Notes: a model not told the origin generated them from the letters alone. A stretch of 64,000 nt of DNA from an uncultured Sphaerochaeta sp. (GCF_963666015.1 NZ_OY762555.1:1116001-1180000); one strand, 5' to 3'. Positions 18,136-26,792 are shown, counted from the first letter of the stretch. Numbers and translations: made by a program.

Positions 18136-18164
18136 ATTCTATCTTCTCTGCCAATGACAGTCAA
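18136..18164 (-). promoter_or_regulatory. Promoter of the nucleotidyltransferase gene
   Basis: Minus strand TTGACT (18164-18159), 17-nt spacer, TAGAAT (18141-18136). The predicted start point near 18129 gives a leader of about 29 nt carrying the GAGGAG ribosome site. The roughly 150 bases between here and the divergent small gene show no other feature. Confidence 0.6.
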
Positions 18165-18317
18165 ATGGAAGGTACCAATAGCCATGGCCCAAGGGGCGGG
18201 GTATCTAACCTCGCTTTCCCAGCACTCGCTCGGCAATGGAACCATGGCTTCCACTACTCTCGCTTCGTTGGGGAAGAAACTGTGGTAAAACAGAGAACCA
18301 TGGAGTATGCTGTGTGC

Positions 18318-18623
18318 ATGAACAATCGAGAATGGTACACAGAAGCAATGCATTTCTGTCAGTTATCTGCTTCTTGCGCAACCTGTCCGTACCAGCTGCT
18401 GACAGGAAATCTTACCATACCTAACAGCGAAAGCAGGCCTTGTTTCTCCTCAAAAGAAGCACTACTTTCATTGGATGAATGGCTATCTGAAGAACATGCA
18501 TGCAGCGGTGATGGTATGAATATGGAAGGTGATGACCACAAGTGGCTCCAAGACCTCCTTCGGCTCCAATTCCATGAGGAAGAGAGTGAGGAAGACGCGT
18601 TCTTCGACGATGATCTTTTCTAA
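18318..18623 (+). CDS. Small acidic cysteine-cluster protein, unknown function
   Basis: A 101-residue protein starting MNNREWYTEAMHFC. It has a cysteine cluster C14, C20, C23 (motif CxxxxxCxxCP), further cysteines near residues 42 and 62, and a strongly acidic C-terminus (EEESEEDAFFDDDLF). No family was recognised. The open frame extends upstream to 18099, but ATG 18318 is preferred: TATGCT ends 6 nt before it, the leaderless spacing seen elsewhere here. ATG 18300 is the alternative. It ends convergently, sharing 3 nt with the next gene. A metal-binding role is possible but only inferred. Confidence 0.55.
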   Translation: MNNREWYTEAMHFCQLSASCATCPYQLLTGNLTIPNSESRPCFSSKEALLSLDEWLSEEHACSGDGMNMEGDDHKWLQDLLRLQFHEEESEEDAFFDDDLF

Positions 18624-19201
18624 ATTACTTCAATACTCAGCTGAATAGCTGCTGAGTACCACCCAGTTGCGTAGAGGTCTGGATCGAAGTCAGGAATCTC
18701 AGCAAGAATATCCCCTGTTTCATAGAGGATTGCATCGTTGTTGCCGTAAGCTCCCCGTACACCCAAATCCTTTTCCATTGCTTGCTGACCAGCAACATTG
18801 ACCGCACGTGAGATATTGCTCGATACACGTACAGTGAAAGGTATCTCTGACCCTTGTCCCTCGGGCAAGTTTTCCCCTTCATCCAAGGTGAACGCAAAAC
18901 GTTCTTGGTTCCCGTCTTCACCAGGGCGAATGGCCAAGCGAAATTTGCTGATGGTATTGTTCGATACCAGTGTATACGAACCAACCCTAATGATACTGTT
19001 CCTGCTGGCAGAAAGATTGAAATCCAGGGCTGCATCATTCTGTTCAACGCGAAAAATCTCGGTAACCGGCATTCTACCTTCCACCCTGACACTGGTAAAC
19101 GGGAGCGATGCCGCAGTAAGAACTGCCCCTTCCAAAAGAAGGAAAAACAGGATGGGAAGTATGAACTTCAGACGGTGTTTCATCCGATTTCGTTTCATCA
19201 T
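18620..19201 (-). CDS. Secreted periplasmic/envelope protein, unknown function
   Basis: A 193-residue exported protein with a basic start (MMKRNRMKHRLKF), a hydrophobic core (ILPILFFLLLEGAVLTA) and likely cleavage after LTAA. The mature part is beta-rich with repeated Asn/Ser/Thr strands (TLVSNNTISKFRLAI) and no cysteines, which suggests an all-beta periplasmic or surface domain. I do not recognise the family. ATG at 19201 is chosen because an excellent promoter, TTGACA-17-TACACT, ends 6 nt before it; the internal ATG at 19183 is the alternative. Confidence 0.7.
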   Translation of the reverse strand: MMKRNRMKHRLKFILPILFFLLLEGAVLTAASLPFTSVRVEGRMPVTEIFRVEQNDAALDFNLSASRNSIIRVGSYTLVSNNTISKFRLAIRPGEDGNQERFAFTLDEGENLPEGQGSEIPFTVRVSSNISRAVNVAGQQAMEKDLGVRGAYGNNDAILYETGDILAEIPDFDPDLYATGWYSAAIQLSIEVI

Positions 19202-19207
19202 ACAGAA

Positions 19208-19236
19208 AGTGTAATAAGGCAGGCAACCCATGTCAA
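19208..19236 (-). promoter_or_regulatory. Strong promoter giving a leaderless mRNA
   Basis: Minus strand TTGACA (19236-19231), 17-nt spacer, TACACT (19213-19208), then 6 nt to ATG at 19201 with no SD. This is the cleanest leaderless arrangement in the window. Confidence 0.7.
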
Positions 19237-19357
19237 GAGTAATGATAATTCTTTTTCAATTACCGTGATTACTCTTCGATTTAAGATATATTATTCTATA
19301 TATTTTAATAATTTATCAATTTATTATCTCATGTCATACGATTTCCAAGACCTGCTA

Positions 19358-19387
19358 TTGACACGTGCCTTTCCTCTGCCGTAGGAT
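19358..19387 (+). promoter_or_regulatory. Promoter of tRNA-Arg
   Basis: TTGACA (19358-19363), 18-nt spacer, TAGGAT (19382-19387). Transcription would start close to 19394, a few bases before the mature tRNA 5' end at 19398. Confidence 0.6.
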
Positions 19388-19397
19388 ACGAATGAAT

Positions 19398-19471
19398 GGG
19401 CTCGTAGCTCAGCTGGATAGAGCGTCTCCCTCCGGAGGAGAAGGCCGTGCGTTCGAATCGCGCCGGGCTCA
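19398..19471 (+). tRNA. tRNA-Arg (anticodon CCG)
   Basis: Cloverleaf read by eye. Acceptor GGGCTCG pairs with CGGGCTC (two G-U pairs), D arm GCTC...GAGC, anticodon stem TCTCC/GGAGA with loop CTCCGGA (anticodon CCG), T arm GTGCG-TTCGAAT-CGCGC, discriminator A. The CCA end is not encoded. Reads CGG codons. Confidence 0.95.
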
Positions 19472-19475
19472 TCAT

Positions 19476-19506
19476 GAAAGGAAGTCATCATGGCTTCCTT
19501 TCCTTG
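19476..19506 (+). terminator. Terminator of tRNA-Arg overlapping the end of the GH3 gene
   Basis: GAAAGGAAG (19476-19484) pairs with CTTCCTTTC (19494-19502), then CTTG. It overlaps the stop codon of the convergent beta-glucosidase gene at 19488. Confidence 0.65.
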
Positions 19507-21620
19507 TATTCGACTACCTGATGCAATCGAATATCCCTACTGCTCGAACCAATCCTGAGCTCATACGGACCGTCATCACTGACAAACCTCCAAGTATCGA
19601 TATCCCACCGGGAGAAATCTTCTGGAAAGACAGAGAATTCAATCGTTGTCGTCTCTCTGGCATTGAGAAACACCTTCTTGAATCCCTTCAGTTCCTGCCT
19701 TGCTCGATAGATCTTTGCATTCAAAGGATGTATATAAAGTTGTACAACCTCTGCACCAGAAACATCAGATATATTGGTAAGAGAGAAAGAAACTGCGAAA
19801 GTCCCTTCTCCCTGCTCCCCCACCATCATATCATCATAGGAGAAGGCAGCGTAACTCAGCCCATGGCCAAAACAGTACAGAGGGGCAGGTCCCTCGCTGT
19901 CAAACTGGCGATACCCTACCATAAGATTCTCCGTATAATCCAATGGGCTTACCTGGCGAATATTGGGATTTCCCTGTCCCTTGCGTATTCTTTCAAGGGA
20001 GAAGGTAGCATAATCCTTAGGATAGCTACGCATCGAGCGGTAATCCGAGAGCGAAGAAGCTATGGAAAAGGGAAGCTTCCCTGATGGAGAAACAGCCCCA
20101 AAGAGAATATTGTACAAAGCATCCGCTGTTGATGAACCTAGATAGGAAGTCCAGAGAATTGCCGAAACCTTATCAGCAAACGGAGAGAGATGGAGCGCTC
20201 CCCCACTCTGTATAATCACAATGGTTCTCTTATTCAGTTTGGCTGCATGTTCTATCGAACGAAGCGTTACTCGGTCCAACTCCCAAGGGCGATCGTAGGC
20301 CTCTGACTCTTCTATGTGGTTAAAACCAACAACCAGGACGACCGCGTCAGAGGAAGCAACACTTCTCCGGTATGAGGCACTACGATACCAATGCCGCGGC
20401 AAGCTGGTTGCCTTGTCTTCCATCAAGGAAACAAATGTCTTTGGTGGCTTCTCCCACTGGATCATGGAAGAGCCTCCCCCTTGAGCCACCCGGGAAGCAT
20501 TGTCACCCCCTATACAGAGCTTTAGGGAAGGATCAAGAGGAAGTGCAACATCCTTGTTTTTCAGGAGCACCACACCCTCTTGTGCCACTTGCAAAGCAAT
20601 CTCTCGATGTTTGTCATTTCCTACCTCGAGAGCAGGATCGGCAAGAGGGCAGTCGAACAATCCTGCCCTCTCATACGCAGTGAAAAGATGAAGTGCCTTA
20701 CTGTCGATTGCCTCCTCAGTCACCACTCCCCTGGAGATGGCCTCCAGTACCTTCTCCCTCTTCAGGTATTTCCCTGCAGGCATTTCCAGGTCGACGCCAG
20801 AGGAAAGTACACCATCGCTGCTGTAAAGAGAATCCCAGTCGCTGATGACTAGTCCATCAAAATGCCACTCCCCTCTCAGGATTTCTTCCAAGAGATAGGC
20901 GTGCTCACTTGCATAGGTTCCATTGACCTGATTATAGCTGGTCATCACCCCGAGCGATCCTGCATCCAATGCATATTTGAAGGCAGGAAGATAGAGCTCC
21001 CTGAGCGTTCTCTCATCAACCACAGAGTTGGACTTATGCCTGTCATACTCACTGTTGTTGCAGGCGAAATGCTTGACCGTGGTAATGACTGGGTGGGTTT
21101 GCACTCCCTTGATATATGCAGCTGCCATCTTCCCGGCAAGCAAGGGGTCTTCTCCAAAATACTCAAAATTTCTCCCACAGACCGGAACCCGTGCAAGGTT
21201 CACCCCGGGGCCAAGCAAGACTCCAATGCCCAATGATCGGCATTCTGATCCAATACACTCACCTACCTTAGCAAGCAGGAAGGTATTCCAAGATGCTGCC
21301 ATGGAAATGGATGCAGGGAAATCAGTTACCGGGGCATTCCATCCCCTGAGCCCTAGTGTAGCATCACTGGTCCATACCGGTTTCAGACCAACACGCTCAA
21401 TACCCGGGATACAGAACTCATCCTGCCCACTCAGTACGGTGATTTTCTCTTCAAGACTCAAAAGAGCGAGCAATTGCTTGGCCTTCGAGGACTCCTTGCT
21501 TGGAGGAAGCTGAAGTTTCATCGGTTCATAGTCCTGCTGGGCATCCCGGTTTTTGAGCATCTGGTGCATACGTACCTGGACCACACGTTTTCCCAGTTTC
21601 GATAACCATCGCTTACACAC
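19488..21620 (-). CDS. Glycoside hydrolase family 3 beta-glucosidase
   Basis: Hydrolyses beta-linked glycosides; probably cytoplasmic because no signal peptide is visible. The 710-residue protein has the TIM-barrel domain with KHFACNNSEYDRHKSN and the nucleophile segment VISDWDSLYSSDG, a second alpha/beta domain, and a C-terminal fibronectin-type-III-like domain (SLTNISDVSGAEVVQLYI). GTG at 21620 is chosen because it is preceded by GGAGGTGATCA, an exact match to the end of 16S rRNA. This adds about 30 basic residues before the conserved core (internal ATG at 21521). Substrate specificity (glucose, xylose or arabinose) cannot be fixed. Confidence 0.92.
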   Translation of the reverse strand: MCKRWLSKLGKRVVQVRMHQMLKNRDAQQDYEPMKLQLPPSKESSKAKQLLALLSLEEKITVLSGQDEFCIPGIERVGLKPVWTSDATLGLRGWNAPVTDFPASISMAASWNTFLLAKVGECIGSECRSLGIGVLLGPGVNLARVPVCGRNFEYFGEDPLLAGKMAAAYIKGVQTHPVITTVKHFACNNSEYDRHKSNSVVDERTLRELYLPAFKYALDAGSLGVMTSYNQVNGTYASEHAYLLEEILRGEWHFDGLVISDWDSLYSSDGVLSSGVDLEMPAGKYLKREKVLEAISRGVVTEEAIDSKALHLFTAYERAGLFDCPLADPALEVGNDKHREIALQVAQEGVVLLKNKDVALPLDPSLKLCIGGDNASRVAQGGGSSMIQWEKPPKTFVSLMEDKATSLPRHWYRSASYRRSVASSDAVVLVVGFNHIEESEAYDRPWELDRVTLRSIEHAAKLNKRTIVIIQSGGALHLSPFADKVSAILWTSYLGSSTADALYNILFGAVSPSGKLPFSIASSLSDYRSMRSYPKDYATFSLERIRKGQGNPNIRQVSPLDYTENLMVGYRQFDSEGPAPLYCFGHGLSYAAFSYDDMMVGEQGEGTFAVSFSLTNISDVSGAEVVQLYIHPLNAKIYRARQELKGFKKVFLNARETTTIEFSVFPEDFSRWDIDTWRFVSDDGPYELRIGSSSRDIRLHQVVEYKERKP

Positions 21621-21654
21621 TGATCACCTCCAAAGACCAGTATACCATGCACAC

Positions 21655-21684
21655 TTGCCTTTGGATGGAAAAACTCGGTACTGT
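21655..21684 (+). promoter_or_regulatory. Promoter of ymdB-like gene, leaderless spacing
   Basis: TTGCCT (21655-21660), 18-nt spacer, TACTGT (21679-21684), then 6 nt to ATG at 21691. The divergent GH3 gene has an extended -10 (TGGTATACT, minus strand, near 21645-21637). Confidence 0.5.
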
Positions 21685-21690
21685 AGGTGC

Positions 21691-22491
21691 ATGAGCATAC
21701 GCGTACTCTTTTTAGGTGAGATAGTAGGAAGACCAGGGATTCAATGTGTCAAGGAAGCTTTGCGACCGCTGCGGACAGAAAAGTCCATCGATTTGGTAAT
21801 TGCCAATGCAGAGGGGGCAACCGGAGGTTTTGGTATTGGGCGAGCCCATAGCATGCAATTGCTGAAGCTGGGCATTGATGTGATCACTGGTGGTGAGAAA
21901 ATCTACTACAAGAAGGACATGGTGGAGTTCATCGCAAAGAACCCCAGTATTCTCAGGCCTGCAAACTATCCACAGCAAAACCCTGGCAGGGGTATCCGGT
22001 TTCTTACAGTGAATGAACAGAAGGTCTGCGTGATAAATATCCTTGGCAATGCGGACTTCCCACGCACCCACCTCTCCAATGCTTTCAGCCTTGCCCAGCT
22101 CCTCGTGGACAAGGCACAGGAAGAGGGGGCTATTCCCTTGGTACAGTTCCATGCTTCTCCGACAGCAGAGAAACTCTCCATGGGGTTTATGCTGGATGGG
22201 AAAGCTGCTGCCGTCATTGGGACCCATACAAAGGTTCTAAGTGCCGATGGGCGTATTCTAGGGGGTGGTACAGCTTATATCACCGATAATGGGAGATGTG
22301 GAAGCCAAACAAGTGTGGGAGGCTTCGATGCTGCCACGGAAATTGAGAAACAAATCGTACAGATACCGGTTCGCAGCCAAGAATGCTGGAATGACCTCGC
22401 CCTCGTCGGGGTGATGGTGGATATCTCAGACGAGAAAAAAGCAACCTCCATCGAGATTATCCGCGTTCCTGTAGAACATGAAAGGATATAA
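21691..22491 (+). CDS. YmdB-like cyclic-nucleotide phosphodiesterase (TIGR00282 family)
   Basis: Cytosolic metallophosphoesterase, 266 residues. Family features are the N-terminal GEIVGRPG, NAEG, the core VIGTHTKVLSADGRILGGGTAYITD and SVGGFD. Bacillus YmdB hydrolyses cAMP and 2',3'-cyclic nucleotides and affects RNA decay and biofilm choice; the same chemistry is likely here. The usual HAE metal/phosphate loop reads HAS. The frame extends upstream, but the conserved start MSIRVLFLGEIVG fixes ATG 21691. It is followed 2 nt later by rseC. Confidence 0.85.
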   Translation: MSIRVLFLGEIVGRPGIQCVKEALRPLRTEKSIDLVIANAEGATGGFGIGRAHSMQLLKLGIDVITGGEKIYYKKDMVEFIAKNPSILRPANYPQQNPGRGIRFLTVNEQKVCVINILGNADFPRTHLSNAFSLAQLLVDKAQEEGAIPLVQFHASPTAEKLSMGFMLDGKAAAVIGTHTKVLSADGRILGGGTAYITDNGRCGSQTSVGGFDAATEIEKQIVQIPVRSQECWNDLALVGVMVDISDEKKATSIEIIRVPVEHERI

Positions 22492-22493
22492 CT

Positions 22494-22910
22494 ATGTATG
22501 AGGTCGTTACCGTAACAAGAAACATCTCTCCCGATAAGATTGAGGTTGTCTGCACCAGTTCTGCATGCAGCGGATGTAAAGGGTCGGCATTTTGTAATAC
22601 CAAGGGAAAGAAATTTGAAGTCTGGAATGAGAACAAACTTCCCGTCTACGAAGGGCAGGAGGTCGAGATCTACCTCCAGCCGTCAAGGACGATTGCCGGA
22701 ACCTTGATCACGCTTATTGCCCCCTTACTGCTTTTTCCGATTGGATATTTCCTGGCTGTTGCCGCAGGACTTGGAGTTGGGGCATCCTTCCTCATTGCTT
22801 TGGGTAGCATTGCCCTAGGATTCGTGGGAGTCTGGCTCTATTTCAAGAAACAAGAGAACCACTACCTTCCTGTCGTAGCTTCAGTACTCTCAGAAGAGAG
22901 GGAAGAATGA
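22494..22910 (+). CDS. rseC: RseC/MucC-family membrane protein
   Basis: Small inner-membrane protein of 138 residues. The N-terminal cytosolic part has cysteines at 20, 25, 28 and 34 (C-x4-C-x2-C-x5-C), which in RseC/RsxC partners are thought to hold an Fe-S cluster. Two membrane helices follow at about 70-90 and 97-118. In E. coli RseC influences sigma-E and SoxR reduction; no rnf, rsx or rpoE gene is visible here, so its partner is unknown. SD AAAGGA precedes ATG. Confidence 0.85.
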   Translation: MYEVVTVTRNISPDKIEVVCTSSACSGCKGSAFCNTKGKKFEVWNENKLPVYEGQEVEIYLQPSRTIAGTLITLIAPLLLFPIGYFLAVAAGLGVGASFLIALGSIALGFVGVWLYFKKQENHYLPVVASVLSEEREE

Positions 22911-22912
22911 GA

Positions 22913-22941
22913 TTGCTCAAAAGGGCAACGACGGTTATACT
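22913..22941 (+). promoter_or_regulatory. Promoter of lptC, leaderless spacing
   Basis: TTGCTC (22913-22918), 17-nt spacer, TATACT (22936-22941), then 6 nt to ATG 22948, with no SD. It starts right after the rseC stop, separating the Lpt/rpoN operon from the upstream pair. Confidence 0.65.
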
Positions 22942-22947
22942 CAATAC

Positions 22948-23484
22948 ATGAGAAAAAGGCTTCTTGGCATGATTCTTGCATCTTTTTTGTTCCTCTCCTG
23001 CTCCCTTTCCCCCGAGCAGGAGGTGGTGGCACGCTCTTTTACCTTGCCAGATCTCACCTTGAGAAACGCCACCTATGTCTTGGATCGTGGCAATGAACCC
23101 CCAATTAGCATTATTGCCGATGAAATCGACCTCTATGAGCAGACACATAAAGCCATCATTAGGGGTTTACACTTCTCTCAGAAGGATGAGGAAGGTAATC
23201 TAATTATCAGCGGGCATGCCGATTATGCAGAAATAGACACCAAATATTACGATGCAGAACTTTCCGGATCTGTTTCTCTAGAAAAATATCCAGAGCATCT
23301 GCTCATTGAAGCAGAAGCCTTGAGATGGATCGGGGATGATGAAACACTCCTCAGCAAGGGAGATACTCCCGTCACCTTGCTCTATGAGGATGACAAGAAG
23401 GTACAGGGAACGGGAATGACTGCCACATTGGCAAGTTTCAGTGTTACCTTCCAAAGAGTGTTGGAGGGAGTGATATTCCAATGA
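22948..23484 (+). CDS. lptC: LptC-like lipoprotein, LPS/glycolipid transport
   Basis: Predicted component of the Lpt bridge that moves lipid from inner to outer membrane. The 178-residue protein starts with a lipoprotein signal ending FLSC (Cys18), unlike E. coli LptC, which is held by a membrane helix. The mature part is a beta-jellyroll with repeated strand pairs (ISIIADEIDLYEQTHKAII, GHADYAEID). Assignment rests on fold-like pattern plus position immediately before lptA and lptB; the sequence alone is weakly conserved. It overlaps lptA by 4 nt (ATGA). Confidence 0.78.
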   Translation: MRKRLLGMILASFLFLSCSLSPEQEVVARSFTLPDLTLRNATYVLDRGNEPPISIIADEIDLYEQTHKAIIRGLHFSQKDEEGNLIISGHADYAEIDTKYYDAELSGSVSLEKYPEHLLIEAEALRWIGDDETLLSKGDTPVTLLYEDDKKVQGTGMTATLASFSVTFQRVLEGVIFQ

Positions 23485-24104
23485 AACGAGCAATAATTAT
23501 TCTTGCACTGATGGTATTTGTTCTCGTCTCTCTTCTTGCTGAGCCAATATCCTTTTCCGGTGGCTCGACCAGCATGCATATGCAACAGGGATTTGAGAGC
23601 ATCACACTCTCAGAAGGAGCGGCCATTACCAGTGGTTCGCTTCGCCTTGAAGCCGATACCATTGTCCTAACAGGTGAATCGTTTCGTTATGCCACCTGCA
23701 GTGGAGCTGTTTCACTCAACGATGAAGAGCGGGGAATATCCTTGCAAAGCAAGAATCTCTACTATGACCGCCAAGAGGAATTGATCATCATTGATGGATA
23801 CCTCGAACTTGATGACCAGATTAACGAGGTGATTGCATCGGCATTCCACCTGGAGTTCACCCTTGATGATGGAGTAATCCTATTACAGGTCCAAGTTCAA
23901 CTCTTCAAACATACAAACAGTGGCGCAATGGCCTGCAAAGCTGATTCCTTACGATTCAATCGAGAATCACAAATGCTTAACCTTGAAGGAAATGCCATCA
24001 TTGATTGGGACAAGGACCTCTATCAAGCACAGAGAATTACCGTAGACCTTACCACCGAGGCCATCACGATGGAAGGAGCAATCAAGGGGGTTGTCAATGG
24101 ATAA
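23481..24104 (+). CDS. lptA: LptA-like periplasmic transport protein (OstA domain)
   Basis: Periplasmic beta-jellyroll protein, 207 residues, that would polymerise to form the lipid bridge between LptC and LptD. It has a signal peptide (residues 1-20, cleavage after LLAE or LLA) and OstA-type repeats such as ADTIVLTGESFRYATCSGAVSL. The order lptC-lptA-lptB supports the call more than the sequence does. Whether the cargo is true LPS is uncertain, since several spirochaetes keep Lpt homologues but lack classical lipid A. Confidence 0.82.
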   Translation: MKRAIIILALMVFVLVSLLAEPISFSGGSTSMHMQQGFESITLSEGAAITSGSLRLEADTIVLTGESFRYATCSGAVSLNDEERGISLQSKNLYYDRQEELIIIDGYLELDDQINEVIASAFHLEFTLDDGVILLQVQVQLFKHTNSGAMACKADSLRFNRESQMLNLEGNAIIDWDKDLYQAQRITVDLTTEAITMEGAIKGVVNG

Positions 24105-24840
24105 GTTTACCAGCCTTCTTGAGGTACGGAACCTGGCAAAATCCTATGGAAAGAAAGAAGTGGTTAAGGATGTCTCATTCTCCATGCATTCAGGACAGAT
24201 CATTGGGTTGCTTGGTCCCAATGGAGCAGGAAAGACCACTACTTTCTACATGATTGTAGGGTTTCTCAAGGCTCGCAAGGGAACTATCCTACTCAATGGT
24301 GAGGATGTAACTGAACTTCCGATGTACATCCGCAGCAAGAAGGGACTCGCGTACCTACCCCAAGAACCTTCAATTTTTCGCAAACTCAGTGTGGAGGATA
24401 ATATCCGTTTGGTCGCCCAAACAAGAAGAGACTTAAGCCACAGTGAACAGGAAGAGAAGGTTGAGCAGCTCCTCCATGAATTCGGGATTGAAGAGATTCG
24501 CGCTCAGAAGGGATATACATTGAGTGGAGGTGAGCGTAGACGTACCGAGATTGCACGTTCCTTGGCAAGCAATCCACAGTTCCTCTTGCTCGACGAACCG
24601 TTTGCGGGTATTGATCCGAAGGCGGTCTTTGAGATCAAACAGTTGATCAAGGCACTCGCAGCCAAGGGTATCGGTATCCTGCTCACCGACCACAATGTAC
24701 GGGACACTCTCTCCATCACTTCCTGCTCACATATCATCAATGCAGGGACCATCCTGGTTTCAGGAGGAAAGCAGGAGTTGCTTTCCAACCAGGTTGCCAG
24801 GGATATTTATTTCGGACAAGATTTCGGGGAGGACACCTAA
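24097..24840 (+). CDS. lptB: LptB ABC transporter ATPase
   Basis: Cytoplasmic ATPase driving lipid extraction with LptF/G. It is 247 residues long, with Walker A GPNGAGKTT, Q-loop LPQEPSIFRKL, signature LSGGERRRTEIAR, Walker B LLLDEPFAGIDP and switch His in LTDHN; all are diagnostic of LptB. ATG 24097 is preferred over TTG 24091 because AAGGGGG lies 6 nt upstream. It overlaps lptA by 8 nt, and its TAA shares a base with the rpoN ATG. Confidence 0.95.
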   Translation: MDKFTSLLEVRNLAKSYGKKEVVKDVSFSMHSGQIIGLLGPNGAGKTTTFYMIVGFLKARKGTILLNGEDVTELPMYIRSKKGLAYLPQEPSIFRKLSVEDNIRLVAQTRRDLSHSEQEEKVEQLLHEFGIEEIRAQKGYTLSGGERRRTEIARSLASNPQFLLLDEPFAGIDPKAVFEIKQLIKALAAKGIGILLTDHNVRDTLSITSCSHIINAGTILVSGGKQELLSNQVARDIYFGQDFGEDT

Positions 24841-26243
24841 TGGATTTTTCAGCACAGCTTTCACTCTCCCAAAAACAGCAACTCAAGCTGAGCCCCCAGA
24901 TGCTTCAGTCCTTTGAGTTGATGACACTCCCACTCACTGAGCTACAGCAACGAGTCAAGAATGAAATTGAGTCCAATCCTGCTCTGGAGATACCTTCTTC
25001 CTGGGAGGTTTCCTATGAGCGGTTTGCCCAGCAAAAACAACAAAAAGAGTCCAGAGGGATTGACGACAGTTACTCTGACTCTTCCGCCTATGGCAGCGAT
25101 CGACCCGGCTACGACAGTGAGGCGAGCGACCGGAGACAGAAATTCATGGAGAATGCACTCTCCTCGGAAGAAACGCTTCAGGAGCACCTACTCAGCCAAC
25201 TGGGCTGTGAACCACTGAATGAGGAAGAGTATGTCGTTGGAGAGCTCCTGATAACCAACCTGGATGCAAATGGATTTTTCACTGAAGAACCTGAGGTATT
25301 GGTCCCTGCACTTTTCCAGGAACACCTACCCAAGCTCCTGACCATCATCCGCCAGTTCGACCCAACTGGAGTGGGTGCAAAGGATTGGCGAGAGTCTCTC
25401 ATTCTCCAGGCAGAGGCTAAGGGCATGAGGGGGGAAGAGCTTGCACGATTTTCTGAATTGGTCAGGGATAATCTGGAACTGATGAGGGCAAACAAACAAA
25501 CCCAAGTTGCAAAGAACCTTGGTGTGGGTATCGATGAACTGGAAGACCTCTGGAATTTCCTCAAAACATTAACCCCTTTCCCGGGACAAGGGTTCTCCAG
25601 CGGGCCTGAGCAGTATGTCATTCCCGATGTTTCCATCAAGCAGGAGGAAGGAGAGCTTGTACTCAGGATGAATGACTCATCGCTTCCTGACCTACGAATC
25701 AATGCAGAGTTTGAGCAACTAGCCCAAGAGGTAGGAACAGCAGATGAAGCGAAAAAGGCTCAGCAGTATATCAACCAGCAGATAAAAACTGCCAATGAAC
25801 TGATTTTTCAGATACAGGTACGCAACCAGACGCTCTACAAGGTTGCCCAGGTACTGCTTCGGGAACAGAAGGATTTCTTCCTCCTCGGCCCACAGTACCT
25901 GAAACCACTCACACAGAAGGCAGTAGCCCAGGAAATTGGAGTACATGAGACAACGGTAAGTAGAATATCTACTGCCAAGTGGATTGATACTGACTGGGGC
26001 ATAATTCCCATAAAGAAATTGTTCAGCAGCTCAGTCGGTGCAGATGGTGCTGAGCATTCCAAGCAAGCTGTCAAGGAAATCATCAGACAAATATTGGAAG
26101 CACATGAGGGCAAGAAAGCGCTCAGCGACCAGAAAATCTCAAACCTACTCAAGGAACGGGGAATATCTGTTGCGCGAAGAACCGTTGCAAAATACCGGAA
26201 CGAGCTCAATATTGATCCATCATTTATCAGGGGAAATGACTGA
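24840..26243 (+). CDS. rpoN: RNA polymerase sigma-54 factor
   Basis: Alternative sigma factor that requires AAA+ enhancer-binding activators. The 467-residue protein has the Gln-rich activator-interacting region I (LSLSQKQQLKLSPQMLQS), an acidic linker (about 55-95), the core-binding domain, a helix-turn-helix (VAQEIGVHETTVSRIS) and the C-terminal RpoN box reading ARRTVAKYR. All parts are intact. Start TAATG overlaps lptB. A GC-rich hairpin follows. No obvious -24/-12 promoter was found in the window by eye. Confidence 0.97.
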   Translation: MDFSAQLSLSQKQQLKLSPQMLQSFELMTLPLTELQQRVKNEIESNPALEIPSSWEVSYERFAQQKQQKESRGIDDSYSDSSAYGSDRPGYDSEASDRRQKFMENALSSEETLQEHLLSQLGCEPLNEEEYVVGELLITNLDANGFFTEEPEVLVPALFQEHLPKLLTIIRQFDPTGVGAKDWRESLILQAEAKGMRGEELARFSELVRDNLELMRANKQTQVAKNLGVGIDELEDLWNFLKTLTPFPGQGFSSGPEQYVIPDVSIKQEEGELVLRMNDSSLPDLRINAEFEQLAQEVGTADEAKKAQQYINQQIKTANELIFQIQVRNQTLYKVAQVLLREQKDFFLLGPQYLKPLTQKAVAQEIGVHETTVSRISTAKWIDTDWGIIPIKKLFSSSVGADGAEHSKQAVKEIIRQILEAHEGKKALSDQKISNLLKERGISVARRTVAKYRNELNIDPSFIRGND

Positions 26244-26265
26244 CATCTGCCTCCGAGTATGATGA

Positions 26266-26287
26266 ATGGGGCGCCGAAGCGCCCCAT
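26266..26287. terminator. GC-rich hairpin between rpoN and hpf
   Basis: ATGGGGCGC CGAA GCGCCCCAT is a perfect 9-bp stem with a 4-nt loop. It lies between two convergent genes and could end both, although neither side has a long T tract. Confidence 0.55.
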
Positions 26288-26314
26288 CTCGTATTCCCAA
26301 TAGACTAAAACATG

Positions 26315-26614
26315 TTACTTATGATCTGTAATCTTCCCTTTCTCCTTTCTTGCTACGGCTTCGATCTTGTCGGTTATCAGCTCGATGCCTTCGTAGAGTT
26401 CGTAGCAGTCATACGTGACCATCTTGACGGTACCCCAAGAAAAGTGAAGTTTTGCATCTAAATGATACCCCTGCCCTACCGGTTCACGGGTAATGGCAAT
26501 ATCCAGGTCATGGATATACCCCTCTGCAAACTGTAGCTTCTGGAGTTTCTTGTCCAAAAATTCACGCGTTGCGTCACTTGGGTTATAACGGATGCCTCTG
26601 ACTGTCAAATTCAT
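26315..26614 (-). CDS. hpf: Ribosome hibernation promoting factor, short form
   Basis: Small protein of 99 residues that binds the 30S decoding region and helps inactivate ribosomes in stationary phase. It begins MNLTVRGIRYNPSDATREFLDKKLQKL, matching the HPF/RaiA fold (beta-alpha-beta3-alpha). It lacks the long C-terminal dimerisation domain, so it is the short class. GGAGG lies 5-6 nt before ATG 26614. In many bacteria hpf sits between rpoN and ptsN/hprK in the same direction; here it is in place but inverted. Confidence 0.9.
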   Translation of the reverse strand: MNLTVRGIRYNPSDATREFLDKKLQKLQFAEGYIHDLDIAITREPVGQGYHLDAKLHFSWGTVKMVTYDCYELYEGIELITDKIEAVARKEKGKITDHK

Positions 26615-26792
26615 AAGCCCTCCTTTGACTATGGTCATACACTAAGGATAAGGCTTGGAAAGTCAATCGTCAATGGACATTTGGTTCTGAGAAAAAGACC
26701 ACTATCTAAAATTATTACTATATTTCTCTCTCACAAGCGTTTATTTCCATCTTTTGACTTCTAATGCAATGACTATTCTCTCGTTTTCCCCC

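Noticed and set aside
24091..24096. TTG start two codons upstream of the lptB ATG.
   Set aside because: The SD AAGGGGG is placed correctly for ATG 24097, not for TTG.
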